NCBI GenBank assembly: GCA_965369325.1
Contig: CBDUQI010000130.1
Span: forward strand, 1 to 16,399
DNA: 16,399 bases
Reading direction: 5' to 3'
Origin: CBDUQI01 sp965369325
GTDB taxonomy: Bacteria > Pseudomonadota > Gammaproteobacteria > Steroidobacterales > JBCBZW01
Within the stretch, counting starts at the first letter, position 1. Each line of letters starts with the position of its first letter. The notes under the pieces were generated by a model. The model was not told the origin of the DNA. It saw only the letters and a program-made list of their open reading frames with translations, and ran no database searches. The position numbers were made by a program, and so were the translations under genes. Positions 14,599 to 16,399 of the stretch are shown piece after piece.

Positions 14599-14758
14599 TG
14601 GACCTGGTTTTCCGCGCCCTGCCCAGGGCCGACCGCCTGACATCCCGTGCCCACTGGGGGGGGGGATGGGCGAGCGGGATGCGCGTCAGGGCCGGATCTC
14701 GTTGTTACGGGGGAAGATCCACTAGCCGGCCCGGGCAGGGTCACAGAAAACCCGTCCA
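14599..14758 (-). ncRNA. Structured three-way-junction element, candidate ncRNA or MITE-like repeat
   Basis: 160 bp with extensive self-complementarity and no credible protein. The outer stem pairs 14599-14603 with 14754-14758 (TGGAC/GTCCA), 14606-14612 with 14746-14752 (GGTTTTC/GAAAACC), 14617-14624 with 14733-14740 (CCCTGCCC/GGGCAGGG), and 14626-14631 with 14727-14732 (GGGCCG/CGGCCC). Arm 1 pairs 14636-14641 with 14685-14690, 14642-14647 with 14675-14680, and 14649-14653 with 14667-14671; its loop contains a G10 run (14656-14665). Arm 2 pairs GGATCT 14694-14699 with AGATCC 14715-14720. The minus strand is preferred because a UUCG/U7 terminator follows in that direction. It could be a 3' UTR domain of the upstream minus-strand gene, an independent small RNA, or a small mobile repeat. 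I recognise no known RNA family. Confidence 0.45.
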
Positions 14759-14772
14759 ATTCTCTTGCTTTG

Positions 14773-15072
14773 CTAGCTTCCCTGGTGGGTCAGCCCGGTG
14801 ATCGGCATATGCAAATGCTCGGATGCTTTCTCGATCTGGCTACGCAACCGCAGCTCAAGATCGTCCTGCAAATCCTCCAGCAAGTCCGCGTTCATGCGGT
14901 TGATACCGCTCTCCAGCGCTGCCTGCGCCTGCAACAGCGTCGTGTTGAGTGATGCAATGCGGATCTGCTCTTCCGGCTGCTCAGCAGCGGTGCCTACCAC
15001 AGGGGCGAGGCCTGCAACGACGCCCAACAGTGTCAGGGTAAGCAGACGTTGCGCGTTGTTGACTACCTTCAT
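14773..15072 (-). CDS. Small secreted/periplasmic protein, unknown function
   Basis: 99 residues. The start is the ATG at 15072, giving MKVVNNAQ followed by a hydrophobic stretch and a signal-peptidase site near VVGTAA-EQ (about residue 30-32); GGAG lies 7 bp upstream on the minus strand. The longer frame to 15105 would put charged residues before the signal peptide and is unlikely. The mature part (about 68 residues) is charged and helical (LNTTLLQAQAALESGINR, LLEDLQDDLELRLRSQI), suggesting a coiled coil or helical hairpin. I do not recognise a family. It is divergent from the sigma-54 activator at 15232, and the structured element and terminator lie downstream on the same strand, so it may be controlled by, or work with, that activator. 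Confidence 0.6.
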   Translation of the reverse strand: MKVVNNAQRLLTLTLLGVVAGLAPVVGTAAEQPEEQIRIASLNTTLLQAQAALESGINRMNADLLEDLQDDLELRLRSQIEKASEHLHMPITGLTHQGS

Positions 15073-15231
15073 TTTCGTTCTCCAATGAGTTAACCTGCAT
15101 TGCACAATGCATCCGCCGTGCCAACTTGAACATACATATATTTATCAATAGGTTAATGGATCTCCACTATATTTAGAAATTCACAATATTTCGCTACAAT
15201 CGAAATATTGTGAATTTTTTCACGAAATATC
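15073..15231. promoter_or_regulatory. Divergent AT-rich promoter region
   Basis: This 159-bp gap between the secreted-protein gene and the sigma-54 activator is much more AT-rich than its surroundings. On the plus strand TTGAAC (15126-15131) lies 17 bp before TAGGTT (15149-15154), a possible but poor sigma-70 promoter. The right-hand third is occupied by the operator-like repeats annotated separately. I found no sigma-54 element here. Confidence 0.4.
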
Positions 15232-15239
15232 ATGAATTT
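15177..15239 (+). promoter_or_regulatory. Three-copy operator-like repeat across the activator start codon
   Basis: A perfect 17-bp inverted repeat pairs 15177-15193 with 15201-15217 across a 7-bp spacer. A third copy, 15223-15239, matches the right arm at 15 of 17 positions (CGAAATAT-N2-TGAATTT) and starts exactly 22 bp after it, two helical turns. This third copy covers the ATG at 15232 and replaces any Shine-Dalgarno sequence. Between copies two and three, TGTGA-N6-TCACG (15209-15224) also resembles a CRP/FNR-family site. The hairpin is followed by a T run, so it could act as a terminator in the plus direction. The geometry favours a protein-binding array for autoregulation or for both divergent genes. 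Confidence 0.55.
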
Positions 15240-16399
15240 ATCTGACACAAACATCAGCACCCACGAATGGTTGTTCAACCACACGCCTATTTTGGCGACC
15301 GCACTGGACAGCGAAGGCAGCTTTGTCGCGGTCAGCCAGGCCTTTGCCAAACGGCTGGGATACACCCCGGAGGGCCTGATAGGCCGCAACCCGATCGACA
15401 TCGCCAGCAAGCAGTCCTCCGAGCGCATCGCCACTGAGTACCGCGCGCTGCTGCGCCGGACCGGGCGTATCGACAATGTGCTGGTGATCTTGATCACTCG
15501 CGAGGGAGGACCAATCGAGTTCCTGGCTAGCACCATGATGTGCGCGAACGAAGGACCCGGCGCAATGCACTCCATCTCCGTTTATGCGGAGGTTTCGGAC
15601 CCTAATTTCATGCTCGCAAAATTCCGCAGCATCTATCGCAAAACGCCAGCCATGCTGCATACCATGAACGAACATGGACAAGTACTGGAGGCAAGCGACC
15701 GTTGGTTGCGCCGCATGGGCTATGCGCGTGAGGAGGTGGTGGGGCGGCGAATGGAAAACTTCCTCAGCCAGGCGACCCGAGAGAGCCTGCAGAGCGGCGC
15801 GCTCAAATACATCGGGACCGCTGACGATTACACCAACCATCCACGCGAGATGGTGACCCGCAGCGGCGAGGTGCTGGAGGTACTGCATTCGGCCGTGCAC
15901 ACCGAGTTTCCTACCGGCGAACCCATGTTGCTGGTCGCCAGCAAAGACGTTACCACCCTGAACCGCTCGCAGCGCCAGTTGCGCGAGGCGTTCGAGGAGA
16001 ACGCACGCTTGCGCCGACAATTGCAACGCGAGCGGGACTATCTGCGCGAGGAGGTGCACATCTCCATGAATTTTGGGCAGATCATTGGCTCCAGCCCGGC
16101 CCTGCAAACCTTGCTTGAGCGGCTGGATGCAGTTGCGCATACCAGCGCAAGCGTGCTGATTGTGGGCGAATCGGGCACCGGCAAAGAGCTGGTGGCGCAC
16201 GCCATCCATACCCGCAGCCCGCGCGCGCAGCGCGCCCTGGTAAAGGTCAACTGTGCATCCATCCCGCAGGAGCTGTTTGAAAGCGAGTTCTTCGGCCATG
16301 TCAAGGGCGCCTTTACCGGCGCGCACCGTGATCGCGAAGGACGCTTCAAACTCGCCGACGGCGGCACCCTCTTTCTGGACGAAGTGGGCGAGATACCGC
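15232..16399 (+). CDS. PAS-PAS sigma-54-dependent transcriptional activator (partial, 3' end outside)
   Basis: 389 residues are visible; the gene runs off the window. Two PAS domains (about 12-125 and 135-245; FNHTPILATALDSEGSFVAV and YRKTPAMLHTMNEHGQVLEA mark their starts) are followed by a coiled-coil linker (SQRQLREAFEENARLRRQL). Then comes the AAA+ domain with Walker A GESGTGKE, a canonical GAFTGA loop and the beginning of Walker B, LFLDEVGEIP. The DNA-binding domain is not visible. The PAS domains suggest a cytoplasmic small-molecule, redox or haem signal; no specific ligand residue can be named. There is no ribosome site before the ATG, and an operator-like repeat covers it. Its target promoter is unknown: the pqqA sigma-54 promoter is the only strong one in the window. 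Confidence 0.9.
   Translation, partial: MNLSDTNISTHEWLFNHTPILATALDSEGSFVAVSQAFAKRLGYTPEGLIGRNPIDIASKQSSERIATEYRALLRRTGRIDNVLVILITREGGPIEFLASTMMCANEGPGAMHSISVYAEVSDPNFMLAKFRSIYRKTPAMLHTMNEHGQVLEASDRWLRRMGYAREEVVGRRMENFLSQATRESLQSGALKYIGTADDYTNHPREMVTRSGEVLEVLHSAVHTEFPTGEPMLLVASKDVTTLNRSQRQLREAFEENARLRRQLQRERDYLREEVHISMNFGQIIGSSPALQTLLERLDAVAHTSASVLIVGESGTGKELVAHAIHTRSPRAQRALVKVNCASIPQELFESEFFGHVKGAFTGAHRDREGRFKLADGGTLFLDEVGEIP

Noticed and set aside
14641..14700. Resemblance to parts of a cobalamin riboswitch (CCACTGGG, GTCAGG followed by a GC-rich segment)
   Set aside because: Only short pieces match; the rest of the conserved core and the B12-box order are missing, and no cobalamin-related gene follows on either strand.
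14714..14725. Sequence resembling a cloning-vector polylinker (GATCCACTAG)
   Set aside because: The match is about ten bases, the flanks do not continue as vector, and the segment takes part in the perfect pairing of the structured element, so it looks native.
14606..14752. Insertion sequence or retron at the structured element
   Set aside because: No transposase or reverse transcriptase is nearby and no clear target-site duplication flanks the arms; a non-autonomous repeat remains possible and is noted in the finding.
15238..16326. Long minus-strand open frame (362 codons) opposite the sigma-54 activator
   Set aside because: The opposite strand encodes a clear PAS-PAS-AAA+ protein; the antisense frame has no recognisable domain and reflects GC-rich codon bias.

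Overview
The window reads as chromosomal DNA of a GC-rich proteobacterium. Gammaproteobacteria is my best guess, from the PQQ genes, the AAHS-type transporter, the NudK-like Nudix hydrolase and a stand-alone H-NOX followed by a GGDEF/EAL protein. I cannot name a genus. No rRNA, tRNA, CRISPR array, transposase or phage gene is visible. Genes are densely packed and change strand often. Two-component, sigma-54 and cyclic-di-GMP signalling genes are unusually frequent.

Region 1 (1-3649) is a pyrroloquinoline quinone (PQQ) locus in the order pqqB, pqqA, pqqC, pqqD, pqqE, after the last residues of a GGDEF-domain gene. pqqB is separated from the 24-residue pqqA by a 232-bp regulatory gap. The gap holds a well-formed sigma-54 (-24/-12) promoter and, about 110 and 150 bp upstream of its predicted start, two copies of the same palindrome (TGGTT-N6-AACCACCTC). 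This looks like an enhancer-dependent promoter for pqqACDE. A hairpin/T-run segment between pqqA and pqqC may attenuate transcription so that the peptide precursor is made in excess. No pqqF/pqqG protease and no PQQ-dependent dehydrogenase is present.

Region 2 (3656-7122) holds accessory genes: an AAHS-like MFS transporter and a Nudix hydrolase in tandem on the minus strand, a 61-residue zinc-ribbon protein on the plus strand, and a proline iminopeptidase on the minus strand.

Region 3 (7155-11120) is a histidine kinase/sigma-54 response-regulator pair. It converges, with overlapping stop codons, on a lipoprotein-like substrate-binding protein of the NMT1/SsuA type that has no permease or ATPase beside it. 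The response regulator has GAFTSA in place of the GAFTGA loop. It is a candidate activator of the pqqA promoter, but nothing here proves that.

Region 4 (11121-14589) is a nitric-oxide/c-di-GMP module. A stand-alone H-NOX haem sensor (His104, Tyr133/Ser135/Arg137) is followed 5 bp later by an 852-residue protein that begins with an HNOBA domain (the H-NOX-associated domain of soluble guanylate cyclase) and continues PAS - GGDEF - EAL. All catalytic motifs of both output domains look intact.

Region 5 (14564-15231) is the least ordinary part. It contains a 160-bp element that folds into a three-way junction, with a G10 run in one loop. This is followed, on the minus strand, by a textbook terminator with a UUCG loop and U7. 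Upstream of these on the minus strand is a gene for a small secreted protein. Its divergent promoter region carries a perfect 17-bp inverted repeat plus a third near-identical copy exactly 22 bp further on, covering the start codon of the next gene. That gene (15232 onward, cut by the window end) is a PAS-PAS sigma-54 activator.
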